From Acidobacteriota bacterium (GTDB lineage: Bacteria > Acidobacteriota > Terriglobia > Bryobacterales > Bryobacteraceae), in assembly GCA_016871095.1 (NCBI GenBank), contig VFZS01000001.1, positions 1-32,560 of the forward strand: DNA of 32,560 nt, in the 5' to 3' direction. The notes below the pieces were generated by a model that saw only the letters and a list, made by a program, of their open reading frames with translations, ran no database searches and was not told the origin of the DNA. The position numbers and the translations under genes are program-made. This document shows positions 1 through 8,276 of the stretch, piece by piece (within the stretch, counting starts at the first letter, position 1; every line of letters starts with the position of its first letter).

Positions 1-420
1 GACCGCCCCGGTGGCCAGCTTCGCCGCCGTCACCGCTAAGTCCGCCAGTTTGGTGCTGTCAACCGCCAGCCCGGCCAGCTTGGCCGTCGTCACTGCCGCC
101 TGCGCCAGCTTGTCCGTCTCGACCGCCTCGGTGGCCAGCTTCGCCGCCGTCACCGCTAAGTCCGCCAGTTTGGTGCTGTCAACCGCCAGCCCGGCCAGCT
201 TGGCCGTCGTCACTGCCGCCTGCGCCAGCTTGTCCGTCTCGACCGCCCCGGTGGCCAGCTTCGCCGCCGTCACCGCTAAGTCCGCCAGTTTGGTGCTGTC
301 AACCGCCAGCCCGGCCAGCTTGGCCGTCGTCACTGCCGCCTGCGCCAGCTTGTCCATCTCGACCGCCCCGGTGGCCAGTTGCGCCGCGGTCACTGCCAAG
401 TCCGCCAGCTTATCGGTGGT
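1..420 (-). repeat. 120-bp tandem repeat in tail fibre gene
   Basis: Three consecutive 120-bp blocks (1-120, 121-240, 241-360) are almost identical, differing at about one or two positions each, followed by a diverged half-unit (361-420). Each block encodes 40 residues made of four 10-residue subunits, so there is a nested 30-bp and 120-bp period. The near identity at DNA level indicates recent expansion or ongoing homogenisation, and the array runs off the left edge. Confidence 0.95.
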
Positions 421-1539
421 CACCCCTTTCCCGGCTATGCCCAACTGGCCCAGAGCCACCGCCAGCGAACCATGCAGCATGGCCGGATCCAGACGATTGG
501 CCGCGAGTGCTCCAGTCTGACTGGCCGGCTCAACCTCGGCCCATGCCTTGCCGCTCCAAGCCATCACCTGGAGCGTCTCCTGCCCCAGCCGGTTGACTAC
601 GTACAGCCGCAGCCGGATCTTCCTGTAACTCGACTCGGCCGGTGGAATGGTCCATAGGTCTATGGCGAACTCGTTGAGTTTGCCGGCTTCGGCATACTCA
701 CTCACCGTCCGTTCCACTCCGTCGTACTCCGGCGCCGGGTTCCCGTTGGCGTCCGTGCGCTGGACCGTCAGCCGCGTGTAATAGAACTCCGGGTCCTGGG
801 CAAAGCTCGGATTGGTGAACGCCACCCGGTCGATCCCCCAGTACCAGACCCCGTCCTCTGTTTTGCCGTACGTCAGCGTCCCGACTGTGGCGTCGGTGAT
901 ATCCAGCGCGTGGGGTGCCGATGGCGCAGGCAGCAGGAACGGCTCGGACTTCAACGCCGTGGCTTCGTCCAGCGGCAGGTAGTACTCCGACTTCCAGCCC
1001 ACCACGAAGATTACCGCCCATACGTCTTCCGCCGGACGGGCGACCCATAAATCGATGGAGTTCTCCTCCTCCCCCGCCCGGTGCTGCCCTTCGCATATCG
1101 CGGGCTCCTCGCCCCGCTTCAAGTAGAAGCTGACTATGTCCGCGTCCCAGTTCGCCGGCGGGTAGTACTTCACGCGTAGCCGTTGCTTGGGGATGCCCGT
1201 AACTGGATCGACTCCCACCTCCAGCACGCTGACCTCCACCGCCGTCGGTCGCGTCGGCGGGCTCAGACGCTGCGGTAGCGCGGCGAGTTCTCCGGGGACT
1301 CTGGCGGCAGGCACAACCGCGTGTTGGATGTAGTCGAGCGGCACCCCGTCGCCACTCAGTCGCGGCCTGCCCAGGTTGATGACGCGATGGCCCGCCATAT
1401 CCAGGTCGCCAGTCGCTTTCCCCTTGCGTAGTTGCTCCACCGCCTCCTGTATCCGCCGTAAAACGTCATTCAAGCGCGCCACGAATTCTGGCTCGGTGGG
1501 CTGCGCGGCCGGCGGCAACTCGAAGCTGTATCGAGCCAT
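1..1539 (-). CDS. Tail fibre protein with KLA-type tandem repeats (3' end outside window)
   Basis: The reading frame opens at ATG 1539 (MARYSFELPPAAQ) and runs without a stop to the left edge, so the C-terminus is missing; at least 513 residues are present. The N-terminal part contains DMAGHRVINLGRP, a motif common in phage fibres near the virion-attachment end. The middle looks beta-rich. From about residue 375 onward the protein is a run of 10-residue units such as AVTAAKLATE and AVDSTKLADL, typical of phage tail-fibre repeats. It should form an extended trimeric shaft for host recognition. It lies 6 bp after the stop of the preceding tail gene and is the distal gene of the late operon visible here. 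Fibre identity is well supported by repeat type and position; the receptor is unknown. Confidence 0.8.
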   Translation of the reverse strand, partial: MARYSFELPPAAQPTEPEFVARLNDVLRRIQEAVEQLRKGKATGDLDMAGHRVINLGRPRLSGDGVPLDYIQHAVVPAARVPGELAALPQRLSPPTRPTAVEVSVLEVGVDPVTGIPKQRLRVKYYPPANWDADIVSFYLKRGEEPAICEGQHRAGEEENSIDLWVARPAEDVWAVIFVVGWKSEYYLPLDEATALKSEPFLLPAPSAPHALDITDATVGTLTYGKTEDGVWYWGIDRVAFTNPSFAQDPEFYYTRLTVQRTDANGNPAPEYDGVERTVSEYAEAGKLNEFAIDLWTIPPAESSYRKIRLRLYVVNRLGQETLQVMAWSGKAWAEVEPASQTGALAANRLDPAMLHGSLAVALGQLGIAGKGVTTDKLADLAVTAAQLATGAVEMDKLAQAAVTTAKLAGLAVDSTKLADLAVTAAKLATGAVETDKLAQAAVTTAKLAGLAVDSTKLADLAVTAAKLATEAVETDKLAQAAVTTAKLAGLAVDSTKLADLAVTAAKLATGAV

Positions 1540-1545
1540 GATTAC

Positions 1546-2163
1546 CTACTCCACGATCGCCACCGGGAGGGTCACCCAGGTCCGGAGTTCACGCGTCGTC
1601 CGCATCGGCAGCGGCGCCGTCGCCCACCCCTCCGGCGTCGGCTCGATCGGCAACCGCACCTCGGCGAAGCCGTCCGGCGTTGGATCGATCGGCAGCCGCG
1701 CCTCCGCGAAGCCGTCTGGGGTTGGATCGATCGGCAATCGCGCCTCCGCGAAGCCGTCCGGCGTCGGCTCAATCGGCAGCCGCGCCTCCGCGAAGCTCTC
1801 CGGGGTCGGCTCGATCGGCAGTGCTGCCGTCCCGAACAACTCTGGTGTCAGTTCGACTGGCACCGGATACCAGGTCCACGGATCCGAGCTGCCCAGCACC
1901 CGCGCCAGCACCCGGGCTGCGAACAAGCGCACCTCCGCGGCGCCGCCGACCTTGAGTTGCATATACCGGCCTTTGATGGTGCCCGGCAGCCGGACTTCTG
2001 CCTTCCGCCGACCTGTGGTGGTTAGCTCGGTGTTGACCGTCTCGGAGTGCCGCAGCCGCATGTCCTCCCCGGGTAGGTCCGTGTAGACGTACACGGTCAC
2101 CTCGCCGCTGGTGTCCAGGTCGAGTGCCACGCGCCTGAATTCTTTGAGGCGTTCAAATCCCAT
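1546..2163 (-). CDS. Small tail protein with 14-residue repeats
   Basis: 205 residues. Residues 1 to about 95 form a domain beginning MGFERLKEF that resembles the N-terminus of the next gene upstream (MPLERVKEF) and the C-terminal domain of the 941-aa protein. Residues about 101-198 are seven units of 14 residues of the type LPIEPTPDGFAEAR. The repeats suggest an extended or beta-structured stalk. The gene sits between a small paralogous gene and the tail fibre, so a role in a fibre or tail-tip complex is inferred. Stop is TAG at 1546. No enzyme motif is seen. Function by position only. Confidence 0.75.
   Translation of the reverse strand: MGFERLKEFRRVALDLDTSGEVTVYVYTDLPGEDMRLRHSETVNTELTTTGRRKAEVRLPGTIKGRYMQLKVGGAAEVRLFAARVLARVLGSSDPWTWYPVPVELTPELFGTAALPIEPTPESFAEARLPIEPTPDGFAEARLPIDPTPDGFAEARLPIDPTPDGFAEVRLPIEPTPEGWATAPLPMRTTRELRTWVTLPVAIVE
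1570..1863 (-). repeat. 42-bp coding repeat (seven units)
   Basis: Seven units of 42 bp encode 14-residue repeats with the pattern LPIxPTPxxFAEAR; the central four are nearly identical and the two ends are degenerate. This is a coding repeat inside the 205-aa tail gene and may vary in copy number between relatives. Confidence 0.9.
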
Positions 2164-2168
2164 CCGAT

Positions 2169-2203
2169 CTTTGCCTTTTGCCTTTTGCCTCTTGCCTTTT
2201 GCC
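2169..2203 (-). repeat. 7-bp tandem repeat in tail intergenic gap
   Basis: Five copies of TTTTGCC-type units (plus strand: CTTTGCC, TTTTGCC twice, TCTTGCC, TTTTGCC) fill most of the 45-bp gap between two tail genes. On the coding strand it reads as GGCAAAA units directly upstream of the start at 2163, in place of a clear Shine-Dalgarno sequence. Confidence 0.85.
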
Positions 2204-2208
2204 TTGAC

Positions 2209-2532
2209 CTAAATCCCGAACCCCAGCTCCTGCGTCTCCCAGATCTCCCCGTTGGCCCCGTCGAAGTAGACCCCAATGGCGCGGAAGCGGATTACTCCGC
2301 CGTGCAGGCGCACCACGCCCGTGCTCATGGCCTTCAGCTTGATCAGGATCGCTTCCAGGCCGTCCAGCGGCGCCGTGTAGGTACGAACCCCGGAGGAGGC
2401 CGGGAAATTGATCGTCTGCCAGACTGTCAGCCCCGTCCCAGTCATGTACCGCTTGATTTCAAGCGCCCAGCCCGCCGGGGCGTCGTATTTGAACGTCGTG
2501 TCCTTGAACTCCTTAACCCGTTCAAGTGGCAT
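2209..2532 (-). CDS. Small tail protein, paralogue of neighbouring tail domains
   Basis: 107 residues from ATG 2532 (MPLERVKEF). This start is chosen over an upstream in-frame ATG at 2604 because AGGAGG lies 4 bases before it and the longer version would overlap the preceding gene. The C-terminus, RAIGVYFDGANGEIWETQE, matches almost residue for residue the C-terminus of the 941-aa protein upstream (RAIGEYFDGSKGEVWESAE). It therefore looks like a duplicated, stand-alone copy of that terminal domain. Likely a virion tail component; no catalytic motif seen. Confidence 0.8.
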   Translation of the reverse strand: MPLERVKEFKDTTFKYDAPAGWALEIKRYMTGTGLTVWQTINFPASSGVRTYTAPLDGLEAILIKLKAMSTGVVRLHGGVIRFRAIGVYFDGANGEIWETQELGFGI

Positions 2533-2570
2533 ATGCCCTCCTGCGGCGCATAGCCGCCCTGCCGCGGCGG

Positions 2571-5396
2571 TTAGCCGCCATAGCCCACCTCCGCGCTTTC
2601 CCAAACTTCGCCTTTCGAGCCGTCGAAGTACTCGCCGATGGCTCGCACGCGCACCCGAACGCCGTACGGCCGGAAGCCCTGCTCACTGCTCAGATACAGC
2701 CGCCCGCGCCGCGCCTCGACCACGGCGAAGCTCACCGGCACGGTCTTCCGGCCGCCGGTGGCCGGGAACGAGTCGGCCTTTCGCTGGTAGAGGTTGCCTT
2801 CCGGTAGATCGCCGTACAGCGAGTAGGTGACCGTGCCCTCGGCCTCGATGTCGAACTCGAGCCCGTCGATCTCCTTGACCTGGTCGGTGCCGCAATCGAA
2901 CACTCCGGAGTCCCAACTCCGCGCCACCCGCGGCTCCGGCTCGGCATGGATGGTGACCCCGTAGATCACCACCTCGCTCGTGGCATCGCCATCCAGCAGC
3001 AGAGCCACGTTGTAGGCTCGCCGGCCCTTACCGTACTGCCCCACCTGGAACGGCGTCCTGGTGCGCGTCGTGGACGAAACGCTGCCGATCGTCTGGACTT
3101 GCGCGCCGTTGTCCCACACCACCTTGACCGTGATGCTCGCCCCGCCGGTGTCGTGCTCGATCACCAGGTCCTCGTAGATCTTCTCGTTGTCGGGCAGCCC
3201 CTGGTTGTGATAGCCGCTCAGGTACCTCAGCGGAATCGCTTGCCCGGCATCCGTGGCGCCGTAACCGTAGGCATACACATGCCCCGAAGAACTGCCCGCC
3301 AGCAACTCGTTGCCTTCGCCCTCGTAGTAGAGCGCCGTAAATCCCTGGCCCAGCGCCGCCGCCGTCCGCATCGAGACCCACTGCTCGGTCGCCGGGTTGT
3401 ACACCACCGTGATGCTGGGCCACATCTGGCCCTCTTCCGGGTAGGAGAAGTAGAGCAAGTCATTGGCGTAGGCGAGCACCGCCCGGGCCCGGTACTGCGC
3501 CTGCGAGCTGATCGGCGGCACCCTGATCCCATCCGCCAGTTCCGTGTAGGCGCCCTTGAAGATCGGGTCCAGTTTCTCCGAGATCTTCCGTTCGCGGTCG
3601 AAATCGAAGCCGTACACGCCCTGGGGTCCCGCGAAATAGTCCAAGGCGCCGGCGTCCGCCACGGCGCGCGGGCCGAGAATGCCGATGTTCGCGTTGGTCT
3701 GCTCGATCGTGGCTGCTTCGTCGTTCGGATCGCCGAGCAACCGCCAGATGCTCCGCTCCTTGTAGAGGATGGCCAGGCGCTTGTGCGTCGTCACCCGCAG
3801 CAGCACCTCGCCATCGTCCCCTACCGGCTCATGGTGGCCCTCCTCCGTGCTCGATCCGGGCCAGCAGCTCGGCTGGTTGACCTTGCTCCACCACAGCCAG
3901 TTCGGATGCTCGTCGGATCCGTACGCCAGCAGTTGGCCGAAATACGGGCCCGCCAAGCCCATCGCCGGCGGTGGCCCGTCCCGATCAGTCTCCAGCATCT
4001 TCTCGTGGAGGGCATCCTGGTCCGGCAGCCGATCGACGTACGTCGTCGTCACGTTGTCCGGGATCGTGCCGACCCGATACGTTGCACCCAGCGTTCCGCC
4101 GCCGCGGTAAATGTGCCGCTTGGTGACCTGCCCGTCAGGGCTGGTCGGGATGCCGGTGAGAGTCACGGCCTGCTTGTTGGCGTGGATCTCACTCTCTGGT
4201 CCCGCGTTCGTCTCGTGGCCGTCCTCCGTGTCGAACGTCACGCAGTAACGGACGTCCCCCTCGATCGGAGCCTGCACTCCGCCGTAGAACTCCCACTGGT
4301 CGAAGTTCACGTCGCACAGGTCGCTGGCGACAACCTGGATCCGGATCGCGGCCACTGTGGACCAGTCCTTCCCTGGCGTCGTCCCCACTCGCCGGAAGGC
4401 CAAAGTCGCCTGCACCTCCTCAGCCAGCGCCCGCAGCCGGTCCCGGATCGCGTCCATGCGCTGCTGCTCCCAGCCGCTCGGGTCGCCGAGGTTCTGCGCG
4501 CGCTTCTCCAACTCCGCCAGTTCCGCCTGGAGCGCCGTGTACTCCGAGTTAGCCGCCAGCCCCGCCTGCGCGTCAAACTCCCGGTAAATCTCGACGCAGG
4601 TCCAGCCCCACCGCTGCTCGCTCAACTGCGCTGGCGTGATGCTCACCCGGTAGTAGTCCCGGTCGAAACTCGCATCGTTCACGTCGATGATCAGGTCGAT
4701 CTGGGTGATCTTGCTCGGGTCCGAGCAGTTGATCCAGATCCGGCACTTGTCGTCGGCGCGCTGCTGCCCGTCGATCCTCAGGTCCTTGGTCAGCAGCCGC
4801 TCCGCCTGCCAGGTCCCCGCCGGAGTAATCGGGATCCACAGCGAAGCGCTGCCTTCGATCTTGTTGTCTGTGTCCCAGTGGATCTCCGCCGCCTCGCCCT
4901 CCGGGTCCCAAACACTCCAGAGCCCAGTCTCCTGGTTGAACCCCGTGATGACGTTAGTCTGTTGCGCCCCGGCGCTAACCGCGGGCGCCGTCGTCGGCGC
5001 CGACGCCAGCCAGTCCGAGCAGCTCACCCCGTCGTCCTTCTTCTGTTTCGCGCGGTGCATGAACCAGGCGAATCCTTGGAAAGACGCTGCTCCGATCGGT
5101 TGCCCATCGTAGCCCGAAGCCAGCAGCACGGGGCTGCCGGCGGCCCCGGTCTGCCTCCATAGCTCCCCTCCTGAGCCGTAGTACCGATGCTCCGCGCGCC
5201 GCCATAGCGTGCGCACTGGCCCGCCTGCCGGGATGCTGGCCACCTCCTCGGATCCCGGCCTCGAACGCAGCGCCCCGGCCTGGTCCACCCGCCAGTTCTG
5301 TATCCACTGCGCGTCCGGCGGCTTCACCAGGTCCCCGGGCGGCAGCAGATTCCAGCTCCCGCTCAAGATCCGCTGTGGCTGCCCCTTGTAGCTCAT
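2571..5396 (-). CDS. Large tail protein, nozzle/stabilisation-like
   Basis: 941 residues. The N-terminus (MSYKGQPQRILSGSWNLLPP, then NWRVDQAGALRSRPGSEEV) has the layout of podovirus tail nozzle or DNA-stabilisation proteins (T7 gp12 or P22 gp10 type), which open with a binding segment and then 'removed parameters, RPG' and fold as beta-propellers. Residues about 280-330 form a short helical, coiled-coil-like insert (LQAELAELEKRAQNLGD). Repeated Y-x-G and W-rich segments follow, for example VYGFDFDRERK and FSYPEEG. The last 100 residues are the domain shared with the two downstream genes. The start overlaps the preceding stop by ATGA (5393-5396). Structural role is firm; the exact family is inferred from layout and position. 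Confidence 0.75.
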   Translation of the reverse strand: MSYKGQPQRILSGSWNLLPPGDLVKPPDAQWIQNWRVDQAGALRSRPGSEEVASIPAGGPVRTLWRRAEHRYYGSGGELWRQTGAAGSPVLLASGYDGQPIGAASFQGFAWFMHRAKQKKDDGVSCSDWLASAPTTAPAVSAGAQQTNVITGFNQETGLWSVWDPEGEAAEIHWDTDNKIEGSASLWIPITPAGTWQAERLLTKDLRIDGQQRADDKCRIWINCSDPSKITQIDLIIDVNDASFDRDYYRVSITPAQLSEQRWGWTCVEIYREFDAQAGLAANSEYTALQAELAELEKRAQNLGDPSGWEQQRMDAIRDRLRALAEEVQATLAFRRVGTTPGKDWSTVAAIRIQVVASDLCDVNFDQWEFYGGVQAPIEGDVRYCVTFDTEDGHETNAGPESEIHANKQAVTLTGIPTSPDGQVTKRHIYRGGGTLGATYRVGTIPDNVTTTYVDRLPDQDALHEKMLETDRDGPPPAMGLAGPYFGQLLAYGSDEHPNWLWWSKVNQPSCWPGSSTEEGHHEPVGDDGEVLLRVTTHKRLAILYKERSIWRLLGDPNDEAATIEQTNANIGILGPRAVADAGALDYFAGPQGVYGFDFDRERKISEKLDPIFKGAYTELADGIRVPPISSQAQYRARAVLAYANDLLYFSYPEEGQMWPSITVVYNPATEQWVSMRTAAALGQGFTALYYEGEGNELLAGSSSGHVYAYGYGATDAGQAIPLRYLSGYHNQGLPDNEKIYEDLVIEHDTGGASITVKVVWDNGAQVQTIGSVSSTTRTRTPFQVGQYGKGRRAYNVALLLDGDATSEVVIYGVTIHAEPEPRVARSWDSGVFDCGTDQVKEIDGLEFDIEAEGTVTYSLYGDLPEGNLYQRKADSFPATGGRKTVPVSFAVVEARRGRLYLSSEQGFRPYGVRVRVRAIGEYFDGSKGEVWESAEVGYGG

Positions 5397-6040
5397 TGCG
5401 CCACGCCCCAGTACGCCCGGATCACCTCTTCCATGAGCGCCAGGCGCTCGTCCAGATGCGCCGCCACCTCGGGCATCGCTGCCTCGCCCTCTTTCCGCCG
5501 CGCCTCCGCCAGAATCCCGTAGGTGAAGTACTCCGCCATCACCAGCGGGGCGCTCAGCCAGCGATTCGCCGGCGAAATGGTCGCCGGGTACCGGTGAAAG
5601 ATCAACGCCAGGGTGCCGTCCGCGATCGGCTTCGGGTACAACCGAAGTTGCCCCAACCCCTGCTCGCTCCGGGTGATCCGCTCCGGGGTATCGGCCGTCG
5701 TTCGCCAGGCGCTGTCGAGGCCTTCCAGCTCCTCCGCCGTGGCTTCGCGCAGCTCCCCGCCTCCCAGACTGGCGTGAACGGTTGAAATATGCCGCGCCGG
5801 CAGGTTGTAGGTCGGATTGTCTGCGGTGACCGAAACCGTGCTCCGCGCAACAAACAGGCCGGTGTTGCGCGCCAGACGTTGCACCAGCTCGTCCGCCAGG
5901 TCGTAGAGCTCGGTCTCCTCCCAGAAGACCAGGTCGGAATAGCCCGCCGCCCCGAGCGATGGAATCAGGTCTTCAATGACCTTCCCCACGTCCAAGCCAG
6001 GGGTGACCGTCCCCTGGCACATTAGGAACAGCAGCAGCAT
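5393..6040 (-). CDS. Neck/head-tail adaptor-like protein
   Basis: 215 residues. A mostly helical N-terminus (DVGKVIEDLIPSLGAAGY, YDLADELVQRLARN) leads into a beta segment with PTYNLPARHISTVHASLGG, LREATAEELEGLDSAWRTT and LRLYPKPIADGTL, then a helical C-terminus. The pattern 'hydrophobic P-A-R, G-G-x-L-R-x-x-x-x-E-E-L, W, then LYPxP' is what I recall from adaptor (T7 gp11/P22 gp4-like) proteins. It starts 2 bp after the preceding stop, with GAGGTG upstream. The first residues, MLLLFLMC, are unusually hydrophobic for an adaptor. Placed between a fibre-like gene and the nozzle-like gene. Confidence 0.6.
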   Translation of the reverse strand: MLLLFLMCQGTVTPGLDVGKVIEDLIPSLGAAGYSDLVFWEETELYDLADELVQRLARNTGLFVARSTVSVTADNPTYNLPARHISTVHASLGGGELREATAEELEGLDSAWRTTADTPERITRSEQGLGQLRLYPKPIADGTLALIFHRYPATISPANRWLSAPLVMAEYFTYGILAEARRKEGEAAMPEVAAHLDERLALMEEVIRAYWGVAQ

Positions 6041-6042
6041 CC

Positions 6043-7584
6043 CTACACCTCGTAGCCGTGGACGGTGATGTAGCCGGCTGCTCCCACGCCGGTGCTGTAC
6101 CGGAGTATCTGGTTGATCGCCGCGGATCGATTCCCGTTCGGGAACACGAACTGGAACGGGTTCCCGCCGGCTGGCGGCGTGCCCACGAAGATCAAGTTAC
6201 CTGCGACGTTCGTGTTGTCGAAGATGAACAAGTTCCCGGTGCCCGTGGCCGAGATGATGATCGACTCGATGACGAACCACTTCCCGCCGGCCGGCGTCCA
6301 GATTTCTACGGCTGTCTCGCTGGCCCCATACGTCACGTTCTTTCGCACGGGCGTCCGGCCGCCGCTCGTCGGCGCCACCGGCAACGGATTCGAGTCGCTG
6401 AAGGTAGTGCCGGCGCCGTCCACCACGCCGACCTTCTGCACGCCGGTGGCCGCGGTAACCACGTCGTTGCCGCCAACCTGCTTCACGTTCACATTCCAGG
6501 GCGTCGTGTTGGCGCTCCCCTGGTTCGCGGTCACGGTGCCGCTCACCGGCTGCGTCGTGCTCCCGGTCGGATCGGTCCGTACCGGGGCGCCGGCCGTGCC
6601 GATCTCCGTCCCGCTGGCGTTCCGCAAATTGACGTGCAGCGCGCGCTTCGCCGTGATCCGCAGCACCGCGATCTGGTCCTCGGTCGGATCGCCTGCCGGC
6701 GTCTCGTTGTAGACGCCCCCGATGGCATCCAGCGTCGAGGCTCCCTCGGTGAAGGCGCTCTTGTCCACCTTCGACCCGGCCCCCACGCTCTGGATCACAT
6801 CGACCTTGACGGCCTTCTGTCCGCCCACGTCGCTGATGCCCGCGGTCGCTGATCCATCGCTGATCTTCACCGGCCAGGCGTTCCCCACTACCGCCGCCGT
6901 GCCTTGGTTGCCCGTCACTGTCCCGGACACTGCGGCCGTGTTCCCGACGTTCACGTCCAGCCGCCCACTCACGAGCGCGGTCGGCAACTGCGCCGCCGTC
7001 GGGGCATCGTAGAACGCCGCGCCGGTCGTCAGTCGTGCCGCGTGCGGCGATACCGCCGTCACGTGCTCCTGGGCCGCCCCGCTCGGTAGCGGCAGGCTGG
7101 CCGCACTGATCGGCTGGGTATCGGTCGGCGTGGTGGCCTTGTAGAAACTCGACCCGTCCGTCAGGCGCGCTGCGTGCGGCGTAGCTGCCGCCACGTGCTC
7201 TTGTGCCGCGCCCGCCGGCAGCGGGAGACTCGCGGCGCTGATCGGCTGGGTATCGCTCGGCGTGGTGGCTTTGTAGAACCCGGCGCCGTCCGTCAGCCGC
7301 GCCGCGTGCGGGCTAGCCGCCGCCACGTGCTCTTGCGCCGGCGACGCCGGGATCTTGTCCGTGCCGGTCTTGATCCCCGCCAGCGTCGCCTCGCTGGCCA
7401 CCGTCGCCGGCAGCCGGGTGACGTCCACGTCGATGCCGTAAGTGGCGTCTGCCGGAATCAGTGTTTCGTCGCCGTCTGCGCTCACCGCCAGCTTCACGAC
7501 TTGCATGTGGGCGCCGCTGACGCCGCCCTGATCGGTCTTCGCCAGCGCGCCTACGCCTGGCGTGATTGCGAGGTTGTCTGCCAT
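6043..7584 (-). CDS. Virion structural protein with internal repeats
   Basis: 513 residues from ATG 7584, with AGGAGG 5 bases upstream. Residues about 75-175 hold three repeats of roughly 35 residues built on AQEHVAAAxPHAARLTDG then FYKATTPxDTQPISAASLPLP. Later come short segments such as VSGTVTANQGSAN and WNVNVKQVGGNDVV, a pattern common in phage virion proteins of unknown role. The C-terminal ~110 residues are beta-rich and end YITVHGYEV, again typical. It overlaps the upstream gene by 34 bp. Probably a tail or decoration protein exposed on the virion; no enzymatic motif. Confidence 0.7.
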   Translation of the reverse strand: MADNLAITPGVGALAKTDQGGVSGAHMQVVKLAVSADGDETLIPADATYGIDVDVTRLPATVASEATLAGIKTGTDKIPASPAQEHVAAASPHAARLTDGAGFYKATTPSDTQPISAASLPLPAGAAQEHVAAATPHAARLTDGSSFYKATTPTDTQPISAASLPLPSGAAQEHVTAVSPHAARLTTGAAFYDAPTAAQLPTALVSGRLDVNVGNTAAVSGTVTGNQGTAAVVGNAWPVKISDGSATAGISDVGGQKAVKVDVIQSVGAGSKVDKSAFTEGASTLDAIGGVYNETPAGDPTEDQIAVLRITAKRALHVNLRNASGTEIGTAGAPVRTDPTGSTTQPVSGTVTANQGSANTTPWNVNVKQVGGNDVVTAATGVQKVGVVDGAGTTFSDSNPLPVAPTSGGRTPVRKNVTYGASETAVEIWTPAGGKWFVIESIIISATGTGNLFIFDNTNVAGNLIFVGTPPAGGNPFQFVFPNGNRSAAINQILRYSTGVGAAGYITVHGYEV

Positions 7585-8276
7585 GGCCCCTCCTTTGCCG
7601 CGAGTTGAATCAGTCGCGACACATCGAACCGCTCGAGTTCGATCGGCGTCTTGTCGTACCCGCGCCCGATGTTCCGCGCCCGAACGTGCTTGCCCAACTT
7701 CGTGGCGTCCGCCAGGAACCGCCTGAACCGCGGCAAGGTCTTGGCGAGTTGCTGCGCGCCTTCCTTAAGAGTCAACCGCGGAATCGCGTAGTCGATCAGG
7801 CTGGCGTGGTACTCCGCGGGAATCTCCGGTACGCCGCTGGGCCAGGTCAACACCGTCGGCGATCGCGCGTAGATCACGTCCAGGCTGGTTCCCGCGCCAG
7901 CCGGCTGCGGCGTGATCGCCAGGAGGTCGAACCCGAGCGCCACGTATCGTTCGGGCGTCCCTGTGGCGCTCTGCCAGGTCGAAGACCTCGCGTCCAGTTC
8001 CGCCAGCCGCGCCGGCCGCACCCGCGCCTGCGTCGCATGCGCCCGGATCCGCAGCGCCACGATCCAGTCCACATACGTCGCCCCCATGCTGTGAAATGTC
8101 AACCCTGCGCCCAGGGCGTAGTTGACCTCGGTCTCCAGGCATAACGTCAGCAGCACAAGGAATCGCTGCGCCTCGTTGATGGCCGCCAGGAACTCGATGG
8201 GCGTCCAGAAGCGGGTGGTCACACCGGCCTCGTCCAGCCGGTCCATCGCCCGGGCATCGAGTTGCTCGACCGTCAC
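7551..8276 (-). CDS. Neck/adaptor-like protein 2
   Basis: 241 residues from GTG 8276, coupled to the previous gene by GTGA. Helical N-terminus (MDRLDEAGVTTRFWTPIEFLAAINEAQRFL), then WQSATGTPERYVALGFDLL and ITPQPAGAGTSLDVIYARSP, then PEIPAEYHASLIDYAIPRLTLKEG. The order 'W-x-x-A-T-G-T-P-x-R-Y ... P-x-P-x-x-G ... L-x-V-x-Y-x-R-x-P ... IPxEYH' is shared with head-tail adaptor-like proteins and, loosely, with the 5393-6040 gene, so the two may be related. No catalytic residues evident. Confidence 0.65.
   Translation of the reverse strand: MTVEQLDARAMDRLDEAGVTTRFWTPIEFLAAINEAQRFLVLLTLCLETEVNYALGAGLTFHSMGATYVDWIVALRIRAHATQARVRPARLAELDARSSTWQSATGTPERYVALGFDLLAITPQPAGAGTSLDVIYARSPTVLTWPSGVPEIPAEYHASLIDYAIPRLTLKEGAQQLAKTLPRFRRFLADATKLGKHVRARNIGRGYDKTPIELERFDVSRLIQLAAKEGPWQTTSQSRQA

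Noticed and set aside
2946-5162. 738-aa plus-strand open frame
   Set aside because: Antisense to the 941-aa tail protein; Arg/Val/Pro-rich shadow of a high-GC gene with no domain pattern.
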